Part shown: piece after piece, positions 17,657 through 25,714 of the stretch
How the letters are laid out: each line of letters begins with the position of its first letter
Numbering within the stretch: position 1 is the first letter of the stretch
Source of the DNA: Pinisolibacter aquiterrae
Lineage (GTDB): Bacteria; Pseudomonadota; Alphaproteobacteria; Rhizobiales; Ancalomicrobiaceae
Length of the DNA stretch: 64,000 nucleotides
Reading direction: 5' to 3'
Assembly: GCF_019160155.1 (NCBI RefSeq)
Contig: NZ_JAFNIH010000019.1
Location: 558,001-622,000, forward strand
Made by a program: the position numbers and the translations under genes
The notes under the pieces: generated by a model
What the model was told of the DNA's origin: nothing
Database searches by the model: none
Seen by the model: only the letters and a program-made list of their open reading frames with translations

Positions 17657-18127
17657 ATGACGTTCGAACCCCTGAGCCGACGGCGGCTCCTCACCCGCGC
17701 CGGAGCCCTCGGGCTCCTGGCGACGATCGGCACCCTGGTGACGCCGCGCCTCGTGCTGGCGGCCTGGAACAAGGCCGCCTTCGAGAGCAAGACCCTGCCC
17801 GAGACCTACAAGCTGATGGGTGCCGAGGGCGCGACCGAGAGCGGCGACGTCCAGATCCTCGCCTCCGACATCGCCGAGAACGGCGCGGTGGTGCCGGTCC
17901 AGGCGGTCAGCAAGCTTCCCGACACGACGCAGATCTCGTTCCTCGTCGAGAAGAACCCGAACATGCTCGCCGCCCTCTTCGACATCGGCCCCGACATGGT
18001 CCCCGACGTCACCACCCGCATCAAGATGGGCCAGACCTCGAACGTCGTCGTTCTGGTCAAGGCCGGCGGCAAGTACTTCACCGCGACCAAGGAAATCAAG
18101 GTCACGCTCGGCGGCTGCGGCGGCTGA
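17657..18127 (+). CDS. soxY: Sulfur-compound carrier protein SoxY
   Basis: Carrier to which thiosulfate is covalently bound during oxidation; 156 aa. An N-terminal twin-arginine-type signal (SRRRLLTRAGALGLLATIG) is followed by the Ig-like SoxY fold and ends in the swinging arm Gly-Gly-Cys-Gly-Gly, with the substrate-carrying Cys154. Two in-frame ATGs are possible (17648, 17657); I use the second because GGAGG at 17642-17646 is too close to the first. It forms a heterodimer with SoxZ, encoded 26 bases downstream. Confidence 0.96.
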   Translation: MTFEPLSRRRLLTRAGALGLLATIGTLVTPRLVLAAWNKAAFESKTLPETYKLMGAEGATESGDVQILASDIAENGAVVPVQAVSKLPDTTQISFLVEKNPNMLAALFDIGPDMVPDVTTRIKMGQTSNVVVLVKAGGKYFTATKEIKVTLGGCGG

Positions 18128-18153
18128 GCCCCTCGCGATTTCAGGAGGAACAC

Positions 18154-18465
18154 ATGGGCAATCCGATGAAGATCCGCGCCGCGAGCAAGGACGGGATCAC
18201 CGAAGTCAAGGTTCTGATGAGCCACGAGATGGAGACCGGCTTCCGCAAGGATGCCTCCGGCGCGCCGATCCCGGCGTGGTTCATCTCCGAGGTGACCGCC
18301 AAGCTCGGCGACAAGGTGGTGATGGAAGCGCAGTGGGGACCCTCGGTCTCCAAGAACCCCTTCCTCGCCTTCAAGATCAAGGGCGGCAAGGCCGGCGACA
18401 AGGTCACCATCACCTGGGTCGACAGCAAGGGCGACACCCGCACCGACACGGCGACGGTGACCTGA
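18154..18465 (+). CDS. soxZ: SoxYZ carrier subunit SoxZ
   Basis: 103-aa partner of SoxY lacking its own signal peptide, exported by hitch-hiking with SoxY. The family hallmarks MKIRAASKDGITEVKVLMSHEMETG (read here in two parts, MKIRAAS and VLMSHEMETG) and the C-terminal ITWVDSKGDTRTDTATV are clear. A strong AGGAGGA ribosome site precedes the ATG. Length is normal for the family. Confidence 0.96.
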   Translation: MGNPMKIRAASKDGITEVKVLMSHEMETGFRKDASGAPIPAWFISEVTAKLGDKVVMEAQWGPSVSKNPFLAFKIKGGKAGDKVTITWVDSKGDTRTDTATVT

Positions 18466-18522
18466 TCACCGCCGCCGATCCGACGTCCATGACCAAGAAG
18501 AAGACCGGGGGGAGATGAGACC

Positions 18523-19338
18523 ATGAAACGATGGCATGCCATCGGCATCGCGACCGCGTTGGCGGTCGTCGGTGCGTCGACCGGCGTCGTGTCGGCCGAA
18601 ACCGACAAGTCGATCGAGAGCATCGAGCAGTACCGCGAGGCCCTGCGCGACGGCAATCCGGCGGAATTGTTCGAGGCGCAGGGCGAGGAGCTCTGGAAGA
18701 CGCCGGCCGGCCCGAAGAACGTGTCGCTCGAGGGCTGCGATCTCGGCCTCGGCGCCGGCGTGGTGCAGGGGGCCTACGCCCATCTGCCGCGCTTCTTCAA
18801 GGACACCGGCAAGGTCCAGGACGTCGAATCCCGCGTCCTCACCTGCATGTCGACGCTCCAGGGCATCGACGTGAAGCCCTTGATCGACGCCAAGTTCAAC
18901 ACCCCCGAGAAGGACAGACTCGAGGCGATCGCGACCTACGTCTCGGGCCAGTCCAAGGGCGTGAAGGTCGAGGTCTCCCTGGTGCATCCGGAAGAGCGCA
19001 AGGCCTTCGAGCTCGGCAAGCGGATGTTCTACTACCAGGGCGGCCCGCACGACTTCTCCTGCTCGACCTGTCACGGGCAGGAAGGCGTGCGCATCCGTCT
19101 CCAGGAACTGCCGAACATCCCGACCCACAAGGGAGCCGCCGCCGGCTGGACCTCCTGGCCGGCCTATCGCGTCTCCGCCGGGCAGATGTGGGGCATGCAG
19201 TGGCGCCTCGCCGACTGCTTCCGCCAGCAGCGCTTCCCCGAGCCGATCTACGGGTCCGACGTCACCGTCGCCCTCTCCATGTACATGGCCGCCACCGCCA
19301 ACGGCGCGACCATGGACACCCCCGGCATCAAGCGTTGA
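18523..19338 (+). CDS. soxA: Cytochrome c SoxA, L-cysteine S-thiosulfotransferase subunit (monoheme type)
   Basis: Periplasmic subunit that with SoxX joins thiosulfate to the SoxY cysteine; 271 aa. Signal peptide at residues about 1-25. Only one heme motif is present, CSTCH at 180-184; the N-terminal heme site of diheme SoxA is replaced by two isolated Cys (GCDLGLG and VLTCMS), probably a disulfide. The persulfurated active-site Cys232 is in ADCFRQQRFPEP. It is therefore the monoheme form. A soxX start follows 11 bases after its stop. Confidence 0.95.
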   Translation: MKRWHAIGIATALAVVGASTGVVSAETDKSIESIEQYREALRDGNPAELFEAQGEELWKTPAGPKNVSLEGCDLGLGAGVVQGAYAHLPRFFKDTGKVQDVESRVLTCMSTLQGIDVKPLIDAKFNTPEKDRLEAIATYVSGQSKGVKVEVSLVHPEERKAFELGKRMFYYQGGPHDFSCSTCHGQEGVRIRLQELPNIPTHKGAAAGWTSWPAYRVSAGQMWGMQWRLADCFRQQRFPEPIYGSDVTVALSMYMAATANGATMDTPGIKR

Positions 19339-19349
19339 GGAGGCGGGAC

Positions 19350-19994
19350 ATGTCGACCACCGTGAAATCCCTGTCCGCCGTCGCGCTTCTCCTCGTCCTC
19401 GGCACGGCCTCGGCCGGCGCCGGCGAAGGCCCGTGGGGACCGGGCGCCGACGACGCGTCCTTCAAGGCGATGTTGAAGAGCGGCTTCCGCTCCAAGGGCA
19501 TCGCCACGCTCGCCCGTCTCGACCAGGACGAGACCCAGGCCTTCTGCTCCGATCCCGACAACGTCTCGGGCAAGACCGGGGAGAAGAAGCGCGCCGAGAT
19601 CGAGGCCGCCAATCTGGCGACCGTCAAGTGGCCGAGCGACGGCGTCTGGCTCGGCGACTACAAGGAAGGCGAGAAGGTCGCCCAGAGCGGGCGCGGCCTC
19701 ACCTCGACCGACAAGGCCGACATGGTCAACGGCGGCAATTGCTACAATTGCCATCAGCTCTCGCCGAAGGAGATCTCCTACGGCACCATCGGCCCGAGCC
19801 TCTATCAGTATGGCAAGCTGCGCGGCGACACCGACGAGGTGAAGCGCACCACCTGGGCCAAGATCTGGAACTCCAAGGCCTCCAACGCCTGTTCCAACAT
19901 GCCCCGGGCCGGCCACATGGGGATCGTCACCGAGAAGCAGATCAAGGACCTGATGGCCCTCCTGCTCGATCCCGCCTCGCCGGTCAATCAATGA
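19350..19994 (+). CDS. soxX: Cytochrome c SoxX
   Basis: Monoheme electron-transfer subunit of SoxAX, 214 aa. Signal peptide at residues about 1-25; heme motif CYNCH at 131-135, with the distal Met ligand likely in ACSNMPRAGHMG. GTIGPSLYQYGKLRG is characteristic of SoxX. It is at the longer end for the family, with an extra N-terminal segment of about 100 residues before the heme. It starts after a GAGGAGG ribosome site and is separated from soxB by a hairpin. Confidence 0.95.
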   Translation: MSTTVKSLSAVALLLVLGTASAGAGEGPWGPGADDASFKAMLKSGFRSKGIATLARLDQDETQAFCSDPDNVSGKTGEKKRAEIEAANLATVKWPSDGVWLGDYKEGEKVAQSGRGLTSTDKADMVNGGNCYNCHQLSPKEISYGTIGPSLYQYGKLRGDTDEVKRTTWAKIWNSKASNACSNMPRAGHMGIVTEKQIKDLMALLLDPASPVNQ

Positions 19995-20000
19995 GGCCGA

Positions 20001-20027
20001 ACCCGACCGGACACCCTCCGGTCGGGT
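20001..20027 (+). terminator. Intercistronic hairpin between soxX and soxB
   Basis: Perfect 11-bp arms at 20001-20011 and 20017-20027 with a 5-nt loop, in a 113-bp gap. No T-run follows, so it is more likely an attenuator or mRNA 3'-end stabiliser for soxCDYZAX than a complete terminator. soxB transcription could partly depend on read-through. Confidence 0.55.
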
Positions 20028-20107
20028 CCCGTTCGGCGCGACGATCGGCCGGGCCGATCCCGTCGACCGCACCAGAGTCCAGATCCGCAACATCGAGGCG
20101 AAGCGCC

Positions 20108-21826
20108 ATGAATCGTCGTGACTTTCTCCAGCTTCTCGCGGCGGCGGGCGCCTCGGGCATGGCGCTTCCCACCGACATCGCGCGCGCCGAAAAGGCCGCC
20201 GACCGTCTCTACGACGCCCCCGCCTTCGGCAACGTGTCGCTCCTCCACATCACCGACTGCCACGCCCAGCTGAAGCCGATCTGGTTCCGCGAGCCGAGCG
20301 TCAATCTCGGCGTCGGCGCGATGAAGGGCCGCGCCCCCCACGTCGTCGGCAAGGCCTTCCTCGCCGAATTCGGCATCGCCGCCGACACGCCCGAGGCCCA
20401 TGCGCTGACCTGTCTCGACTTCGAGCGCTTCGCGCCGATCTACGGCAAGGTCGGCGGCTTCGCTCATCTCGCCACCCTGGTGAAGCGGATCCGCGCGACC
20501 CGTCCCGGCGCGCTCCTCCTCGACGGCGGCGACACCTGGCAGGGCTCCGGCACCGCGCTCTGGACCAAGGGCCAGGACATGGTCGACGCCGCCAAGCTCC
20601 TCGGCATCGACATCATGACGCTCCATTGGGAGTGCACCTACGGTCAGGACCGCGTCAAGGAGGTCGCCGAGGGCGACTTCGCCGGTCACATCGAGATCGT
20701 GGCGCAGAACATCAAGACCGCCGACTTCGGCGATCCGGTCTTCAAGCCCTACACGATGCGCGACGTCAACGGGGTCAAGGTGGCCGTGGTCGGTCAGGCC
20801 TTCCCCTACACGCCGATCGCCAATCCCCGTTGGATGGTGGCCGACTGGACCTTCGGGATCCAGGAGGAGAACATGCAGAAGACGGTCGACGACGCCCGCG
20901 CCGAGGGCGCCAAGGTCGTGATCGTCATCTCCCACAACGGCATGGACGTCGACCTGAAGATGGCCTCGCGGGTCTCCGGCATCGATGCCATTCTCGGCGG
21001 CCACACCCACGACGGCATGCCCAAGCCCACCATCGTCTCGAACCCGGGCGGCAAGACGCTGGTCACCAACGCCGGCTCCAACGGCAAGTTCCTCGGCGTG
21101 CTCGATCTCGACGTCAAGGACGGCAAGGTCTCCGACTTCCGCTATCGCCTGCTGCCGGTCTTCGCCAATCTGCTCACCGCCGACGCCGACATGGACGTGC
21201 TCATCACCAAGGTGCGGGCGCCCTACGAGGCCAAGCTCGCCGAGAAGCTGGCGGTGAGCGAGGGTCTCCTCTATCGCCGCGGCAACTTCAACGGCTCCTT
21301 CGATCAGGTCATCGTCGACGCGCTGATCGCCGAGAAGGACGCCGAGATCGCCTTCTCGCCCGGCTTCCGCTGGGGCACGACGGTGCTTCCCGGCGAGGCG
21401 ATCACCATGGAGAACGTGCTCGATCAGACCGCGATCACCTATCCGACGACCACGCTGACCAACATGACCGGCGCGCAGATCAAGGAAGTGCTCGAGGACG
21501 TCTGCGACAACCTCTTCAACGCCGACCCCTATTATCAACAGGGCGGCGACATGGTCCGCGTCGGTGGCATGAGCTACGTCTGCGACCCGACCGCGACCAT
21601 CGGCAAGCGCATCGACGACATGCGCCTCGGCGGCGAGCCGATCGAGGCCGGCAAGACCTACAAGGTGGCGGGCTGGGCGCCGGTGTCGGAGGCCGCCCGC
21701 GACGCCGGCGGCGAGCCGATCTGGGATCTCGTCGCCCGCCATCTGAGATCGCAGAAGACGGTGAAGCCGCCCCATCTCGATCTGCCGACGCTGCGCAACA
21801 TGGACGGCAATCCCGGCGCGCTCTGA
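20108..21826 (+). CDS. soxB: S-sulfosulfanyl-L-cysteine sulfohydrolase SoxB
   Basis: Dimanganese enzyme that hydrolyses the terminal sulfone from SoxY-bound thiosulfate as sulfate; 572 aa, related to 5'-nucleotidases. It starts with a Tat motif (MNRRDFLQLLAAAG). Metal-site motifs are HITDCHAQL, GGDTWQGSG, LHWECTYG, VISHNGMD and GGHTHDG. The third reads LHWECTYG where well-known SoxB proteins have a GHWEFTYG-like sequence, so the His/Glu are kept but neighbours differ. The ATG at 20108 is chosen from the Tat signal. Confidence 0.96.
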   Translation: MNRRDFLQLLAAAGASGMALPTDIARAEKAADRLYDAPAFGNVSLLHITDCHAQLKPIWFREPSVNLGVGAMKGRAPHVVGKAFLAEFGIAADTPEAHALTCLDFERFAPIYGKVGGFAHLATLVKRIRATRPGALLLDGGDTWQGSGTALWTKGQDMVDAAKLLGIDIMTLHWECTYGQDRVKEVAEGDFAGHIEIVAQNIKTADFGDPVFKPYTMRDVNGVKVAVVGQAFPYTPIANPRWMVADWTFGIQEENMQKTVDDARAEGAKVVIVISHNGMDVDLKMASRVSGIDAILGGHTHDGMPKPTIVSNPGGKTLVTNAGSNGKFLGVLDLDVKDGKVSDFRYRLLPVFANLLTADADMDVLITKVRAPYEAKLAEKLAVSEGLLYRRGNFNGSFDQVIVDALIAEKDAEIAFSPGFRWGTTVLPGEAITMENVLDQTAITYPTTTLTNMTGAQIKEVLEDVCDNLFNADPYYQQGGDMVRVGGMSYVCDPTATIGKRIDDMRLGGEPIEAGKTYKVAGWAPVSEAARDAGGEPIWDLVARHLRSQKTVKPPHLDLPTLRNMDGNPGAL

Positions 21827-21852
21827 ACGACGCCGACAAGGGGAGGAAATCG

Positions 21853-22281
21853 ATGACCAGGCTCGCTTCGCTGCGGCATCTCCTGATGCTGATCTTCCTG
21901 TGCTTCGCCGCGCCCGCCTTCGCCGGCGACGCGGTCGTCTATCACATCGACGACGCCCAGGTTCAGGGCCTCAAGGGCCTGCGCAACATCCGCAACCACC
22001 TCGACGTCGCCCCCGACACCAAGATCGTCGTGGTCACCCACGCCGACGGCGTCGATCTGCTGATGGAAGGCGCCAAGGACCTGAAGAACAACGTCGAATA
22101 TGCCCCGCTCATCGCCGCGCTGAAGGCCAGCGGCGTGACCTTCGAGGTCTGTGAGATCACCATGAAGCGGCGCAAGCTGACCAAGAACCAGTTCGTCATG
22201 GACGCCGACTTCACGCCTTCCGGCGTGGTCCGCCTGACCCAACTCCAGTTCCGCGACCACTACGCCTACATCAAGCCCTAG
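21853..22281 (+). CDS. Periplasmic DsrE/DsrF-like protein of the sox operon
   Basis: 142 aa with a signal peptide (about residues 1-25) followed by a DsrE-like fold: AVVYHIDDAQVQGLKGLRN, KIVVVTHADGVDLLMEGA and a single conserved Cys in FEVCEITMKRRKL. DsrE-like proteins handle protein-bound persulfide, and exported versions are frequent in sox clusters. It follows soxB by 26 bases with a GGGAGG ribosome site, so it is probably co-expressed. A role as sulfur carrier or persulfide acceptor is inferred from fold and location. Confidence 0.82.
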   Translation: MTRLASLRHLLMLIFLCFAAPAFAGDAVVYHIDDAQVQGLKGLRNIRNHLDVAPDTKIVVVTHADGVDLLMEGAKDLKNNVEYAPLIAALKASGVTFEVCEITMKRRKLTKNQFVMDADFTPSGVVRLTQLQFRDHYAYIKP

Positions 22282-22292
22282 AAGGCATCGCC

Positions 22293-23366
22293 ATGCTCGA
22301 GCGCCTGATAGACCTCCTCGGCGATCAATGGGCGCTCGCGCTCGGCGGCGGCGTGATCGGCGTGCTGTTCGGCGCGCTCGCCCAACGCTCCCGCTTCTGC
22401 CTGCGCGCGGCGACCCTCGAGGTGGCCCACGGTTACCTCGGCGGACGTCTGGCGATCTGGCTCTTCACCTTTTCGACCGCCCTGATCGTCACCCAGTTGC
22501 TCATCGTCGGCGGTCTCTTCGACACCGGCACCGTCCGCCAGCTGAACAACACCGGCTCGCTCTCCGGGGCGATCATCGGCGGTCTGATGTTCGGGTGCGG
22601 CATGACGCTGACGCGCGCCTGCGCCAGCCGCATGCTGGTCCTCTCCGCGACCGGCAATCTGCGCGCCCTCCTCTCCGGCCTCGTCTTCGCCGTGGTCGCC
22701 CAAGCGGCGCGCGACGGCGCCCTGTCGCCGTTCAGGAGCTGGGTCAACGCCTTGTGGACGATCGACGGCAACTCGCGCGATCTCCTCGGCCTGACCGGCG
22801 TCGGCCATGTCGGCGGCGCCCTGTTCGGTGCCCTGTGGCTCGCCCTCGGCCTCACCATCGCGATCCGCAACCGGGTGCCGTGGTTCTATTGGGTCGGCGC
22901 GGCGGGGGTCGGGGGAACCGTCGCACTGGCGTGGTGGTTCAACTTCACCATGGCGGCCACCTCCTTCGAACTGGTGCCGGTGCATGCGCTGAGCTTCACC
23001 TCGCCCTCGGCCGACGTGCTGATGTACACGCTGACCCCGCCCGGCTCGAAGCTGAGTTTCGATCTCGGCCTCATCCCCGGCGTGGTGATCGGCGCCTTCC
23101 TGGCCGGCGCCCTCGGTCGCGATCTGAAGCTCGAGGGCTTCGACAGCGGCACGGCCATGCGCCGCTACATCGCCGGCGGTTGCCTGATGGGCTTCGGCGG
23201 CGTGCTCGCCGGGGGCTGCGCGGTCGGCGCCGGCGTCTCCGGCGCTTCGGTCTTCGCGCTGACCTCCTGGATCGTCCTGTGGTCGATGTGGATCGGCGCC
23301 GTCCTCACCGACAGGATCGTCGACGGCCGCCCGGCGCCACGGGAGGGCATGATCCATGCGCTCTGA
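22293..23366 (+). CDS. soxT: YeeE/YedE-family sulfur-compound transporter, SoxT-like
   Basis: Polytopic inner-membrane protein, 357 aa, about nine hydrophobic segments. Conserved Cys-containing motifs of the thiosulfate/sulfur transporter family are present: SRFCLRAA, GCGMTLTRACASR and GGCAVGAGVSGAS. Homologues beside sox genes are called SoxT and are thought to move thiosulfate or a sulfur species across the inner membrane, possibly for signalling. It starts 11 bases after the DsrE-like gene and overlaps the next gene by 11 bases. Confidence 0.88.
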   Translation: MLERLIDLLGDQWALALGGGVIGVLFGALAQRSRFCLRAATLEVAHGYLGGRLAIWLFTFSTALIVTQLLIVGGLFDTGTVRQLNNTGSLSGAIIGGLMFGCGMTLTRACASRMLVLSATGNLRALLSGLVFAVVAQAARDGALSPFRSWVNALWTIDGNSRDLLGLTGVGHVGGALFGALWLALGLTIAIRNRVPWFYWVGAAGVGGTVALAWWFNFTMAATSFELVPVHALSFTSPSADVLMYTLTPPGSKLSFDLGLIPGVVIGAFLAGALGRDLKLEGFDSGTAMRRYIAGGCLMGFGGVLAGGCAVGAGVSGASVFALTSWIVLWSMWIGAVLTDRIVDGRPAPREGMIHAL

Positions 23367-23700
23367 GATCGCCCTGTCGCTCGCCCTCGGGCTCGCCGGC
23401 CTCGCCTGGGCGGCATCCCTCGCCGGCTCGCGTGCCGGCGAGACCGCCGATCCGGCCACGCTCGAAACGGGCCGCCGCCTCCTCGCCGAGAACGACTGCA
23501 ACGGCGCCTGCCACGCGAGGCGCGCGACCGACGGCGAGGCGCTCTCGCTCTACACGCCCTTCGAACGGCGCATTCAGACGCGCGCCGATCTGCGTCGGCA
23601 GGTCGAGAGCTGCGTCTCGCACCTCGGCTCGATGATCTTCCCCGAAGAGATCGAGTCGGTCGCCGCCGCCCTCGACCACGACCATTACCATTTCGAGTGA
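23356..23700 (+). CDS. Small exported cytochrome c-like protein with a CX3CH motif
   Basis: 114 aa with an N-terminal hydrophobic export signal (about residues 4-24). The only heme-like motif is Cys48-Asn-Gly-Ala-Cys52-His53, that is CX3CH rather than the standard CX2CH. The rest (ADLRRQVESCVSHL, FPEEIESVAAALD) resembles the distal helices of class I cytochromes c. It overlaps soxT and precedes soxH, so it belongs to the sox operon. It may bind heme through a non-canonical site, or it may be a relic; the C terminus is His-rich (DHDHYHFE). Confidence 0.72.
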   Translation: MRSEIALSLALGLAGLAWAASLAGSRAGETADPATLETGRRLLAENDCNGACHARRATDGEALSLYTPFERRIQTRADLRRQVESCVSHLGSMIFPEEIESVAAALDHDHYHFE

Positions 23701-23727
23701 GGCCCTCGGGCCTCTGGGAGACCGTCC

Positions 23728-24747
23728 ATGGCCTTGACCCGCCGCAGCCTGCTCGCCGGAAGCGCCGCGACCGCCGCCGTCGTCGGCACCGGCACCGTCT
23801 TCTTCGAGGAGATCGCCGAAGCCGCGACCGAGGTCGCCGCCTTCGTCAAGGGACCGCCGGTGCCCGACCGGCCGCTCGAGCGGATCAGCCCGCACGTCTT
23901 CATGATCAAGGCGCCCGACGGCTTCCCGACGCCGGAGAACCAGGGGCTGATGTCGAACGTCACCTTCGTGGTCGGCGATCGCGGTGTCGTCGTGGTCGAC
24001 AGCGGCGCCTCGCTGCAGATCGCCGAAATGTCGATCCGCCAGTTGAAGAAACTGACGGAAAAGCCGGTGATCGGCATCGTCAACACCCATTATCACGGCG
24101 ATCACTGGCTCGGAAATCAGGGCTTCCTCGCCGCCTACGGCAAGGACGTGCCGATCCACGCCCATCCCGGCACCCGCGCCGCGATCGAGGGCACGACCGG
24201 CTCCTTCTGGCACGAGGCCATGGTCAAATGGACCAACGAGGCGACGCTCGGCACCGAGATCGTGCCGCCGAACCATGACATCGGCCACGGTTTCGAGATC
24301 TCGCTCGGCGACGTCGCCCTGCGCATGCATCACTACGGCACCGCTCACACGCCGTCCGACATCCTCGTCGAGGTGCTCGACGACGGCGTCTGCTGCGTCG
24401 GCGACGTGCTGATGGATCGCCGCATCGCCAACATGGACGACGGCTCCTATCCCGGCACCTTCGAGACGCTCGACAAGGTGGTCGAAACGAGCAAGACGAC
24501 GATCTGGCTGCCCGCCCACGGCGACGCCGGCCCCGGCGTCCTCGCCTGGCATCGCGACCTCTTCATGGGCATCTGGGAATCCTGCGTCGAGGCGGTGAAG
24601 CAGAACATCCCGCTCGAGGGCGCGCTCGCCTTCGCCCTGAAGGACCCGCGCGTCTCCTCCCGCGCCGCCGAGACCAAGGGCTGGGACCGCAACATCGGCA
24701 AATACGTGAGCCTCGCCTATCTCGAGGCCGAACAGGCGCAGTTCTGA
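23728..24747 (+). CDS. soxH: SoxH-like metallo-beta-lactamase-fold hydrolase
   Basis: Periplasmic zinc hydrolase, 339 aa, with a Tat-type signal (TRRSLLAGSAATAA). The metal site is HYHGDH at 121-126, further ligands in AHTPSD and GDVLMD, and PAHGDAG near the C terminus. Homologues close many sox operons as soxH; its substrate is unknown and it is usually dispensable for thiosulfate oxidation. It ends at a strong bidirectional hairpin that closes the sox island. Confidence 0.85.
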   Translation: MALTRRSLLAGSAATAAVVGTGTVFFEEIAEAATEVAAFVKGPPVPDRPLERISPHVFMIKAPDGFPTPENQGLMSNVTFVVGDRGVVVVDSGASLQIAEMSIRQLKKLTEKPVIGIVNTHYHGDHWLGNQGFLAAYGKDVPIHAHPGTRAAIEGTTGSFWHEAMVKWTNEATLGTEIVPPNHDIGHGFEISLGDVALRMHHYGTAHTPSDILVEVLDDGVCCVGDVLMDRRIANMDDGSYPGTFETLDKVVETSKTTIWLPAHGDAGPGVLAWHRDLFMGIWESCVEAVKQNIPLEGALAFALKDPRVSSRAAETKGWDRNIGKYVSLAYLEAEQAQF

Positions 24748-24776
24748 CGCCGAACCCTCCGAGACCGACGCCCCGC

Positions 24777-24806
24777 GGGGGCGGAGGGCGACGCTCCTCC
24801 GCCCCC
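24777..24806. terminator. Bidirectional terminator between soxH and a convergent small gene
   Basis: Perfect 11-bp arms GGGGGCGGAGG (24777-24787) and CCTCCGCCCCC (24796-24806) with an 8-nt loop, midway between the soxH stop and the stop of the convergent gene at 24820. It marks the boundary between the Sox and stress islands. Confidence 0.65.
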
Positions 24807-24819
24807 TCGGCCCATCGCC

Positions 24820-24966
24820 TCACTTCTTCTCGATCGACACCCCGTGATCGCCGATGGAGATCTCGACACCGTCCGCCGGCTTGCGCTCCTCGTGCAACTG
24901 CCAGGCGAGAACGCCGACGCCGGCGGCGAGAACGACCACCAGGGCGATGAGAACACTGCGTGTCAT
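24820..24966 (-). CDS. Small single-pass membrane protein, EcfG-promoter gene
   Basis: 48 aa: one membrane helix (VLIALVVVLAAGVGVLAW, residues about 4-21) and a charged tail ending in Glu-Lys-Lys. Not a family I can name. It is a real gene on three grounds: an AAGGAGC ribosome site at ideal distance, a perfect EcfG-type promoter about 40 bp upstream, and a terminator hairpin just past its stop. The longer open frame to 25035 would run through the promoter and is rejected. A membrane stress role is inferred from the promoter. Confidence 0.75.
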   Translation of the reverse strand: MTRSVLIALVVVLAAGVGVLAWQLHEERKPADGVEISIGDHGVSIEKK

Positions 24967-25006
24967 GAGGCGCTCCTTTCGCGTGAAAATGCTCATGCGC
25001 GAAAGC

Positions 25007-25032
25007 AACGCCCTCGCACCGCCTCCGGTTCC
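25007..25032 (-). promoter_or_regulatory. EcfG promoter (perfect) for the 48-aa membrane protein
   Basis: Minus strand: -35 GGAAC at 25032-25028, 17-bp spacer, -10 CGTT at 25010-25007. This matches the alphaproteobacterial general stress sigma consensus GGAAC-N16/17-CGTT exactly. The gene starts about 40 bp downstream. Confidence 0.85.
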
Positions 25033-25077
25033 CACACCTCCGCGAATTCCGGTCTTGGCATTTTTCGACCGATCCGT

Positions 25078-25103
25078 GGAACCGGACCGGCCTCTCGCGT
25101 GTT
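25078..25103 (+). promoter_or_regulatory. Probable EcfG promoter (one mismatch) for the PRC-barrel gene
   Basis: GGAAC at 25078-25082, 17-bp spacer, TGTT at 25100-25103 (consensus CGTT). It lies back to back with the divergent perfect site, about 95 bp before the PRC-barrel start. Confidence 0.6.
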
Positions 25104-25198
25104 GTTCGGACAGTCGCTCGACGATGAGCTTCTATCGCTCGTCGAAGATCAGCGACGTCAAAAGACGAAAAGTCGACGACACTCGAAAGGACTTTCGA

Positions 25199-25648
25199 AT
25201 GAACAAGACTGTTCTGCTCGCCGCCACGCTCGCCACCGTCACCTTCGGCGCCGCCCAGGCCGCCGGCACCATGTCGACCGACGTGCCGAAGACCACCACC
25301 GTCGGCACCCCCTCGACCGTGGCGCCGATGGTGACCGCCGCGACGACGCCGATCGCCACCACCCGACCCGGCGACCACCTGACCTCCGAGATCGTCGGCC
25401 GGAACGTCTATGCGAGGACCGGCGAGAAGATCGGCGACGTGAACGATCTCCTGGTCGACGGATCCGGCAAGGTCACCGGCGTGGTGATCGGCGTCGGCGG
25501 CTTCCTCGGTGTCGGCGAGAAGGCGGTCGCCCTGCCCTACGCCGCCCTGACCACCACCCTCGACGACAAGGGCGAGCGACGCCTGACCGTCGACGTCACC
25601 AAGGACACCCTCCAGAAGGCCCCGACCTTCGAACGGGCCGAGGGCTGA
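25199..25648 (+). CDS. Exported PRC-barrel domain protein
   Basis: 149 aa. Signal peptide at about residues 1-22, a Thr/Pro-rich linker to about 58, then a PRC-barrel (about 62-140: SEIVGRNVYARTGEKIGDVNDLLVD, VVIGVGGFLGVGEKAVALPY). Such small exported PRC-barrel proteins are common general-stress targets in Alphaproteobacteria; their biochemical role is unknown. The start follows a GAAAGGA ribosome site; the frame is open upstream but runs through the promoter. A csbD gene follows closely. Confidence 0.85.
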   Translation: MNKTVLLAATLATVTFGAAQAAGTMSTDVPKTTTVGTPSTVAPMVTAATTPIATTRPGDHLTSEIVGRNVYARTGEKIGDVNDLLVDGSGKVTGVVIGVGGFLGVGEKAVALPYAALTTTLDDKGERRLTVDVTKDTLQKAPTFERAEG

Positions 25649-25666
25649 TCCCGCGCCCTCCGCACG

Positions 25667-25682
25667 CTCGGACCGATCCGAG
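25667..25682 (+). repeat. Small hairpin between PRC-barrel and csbD genes
   Basis: Arms CTCGGA (25667-25672) and TCCGAG (25677-25682), 4-nt loop, in the 66-bp intergenic space, followed by a short CCCCTT run. It may partly terminate the PRC-barrel mRNA or mark a processing point before csbD. Confidence 0.4.
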
Positions 25683-25714
25683 ACCCCTTCCCATCGAACC
25701 GAAAGGAACCCGCC

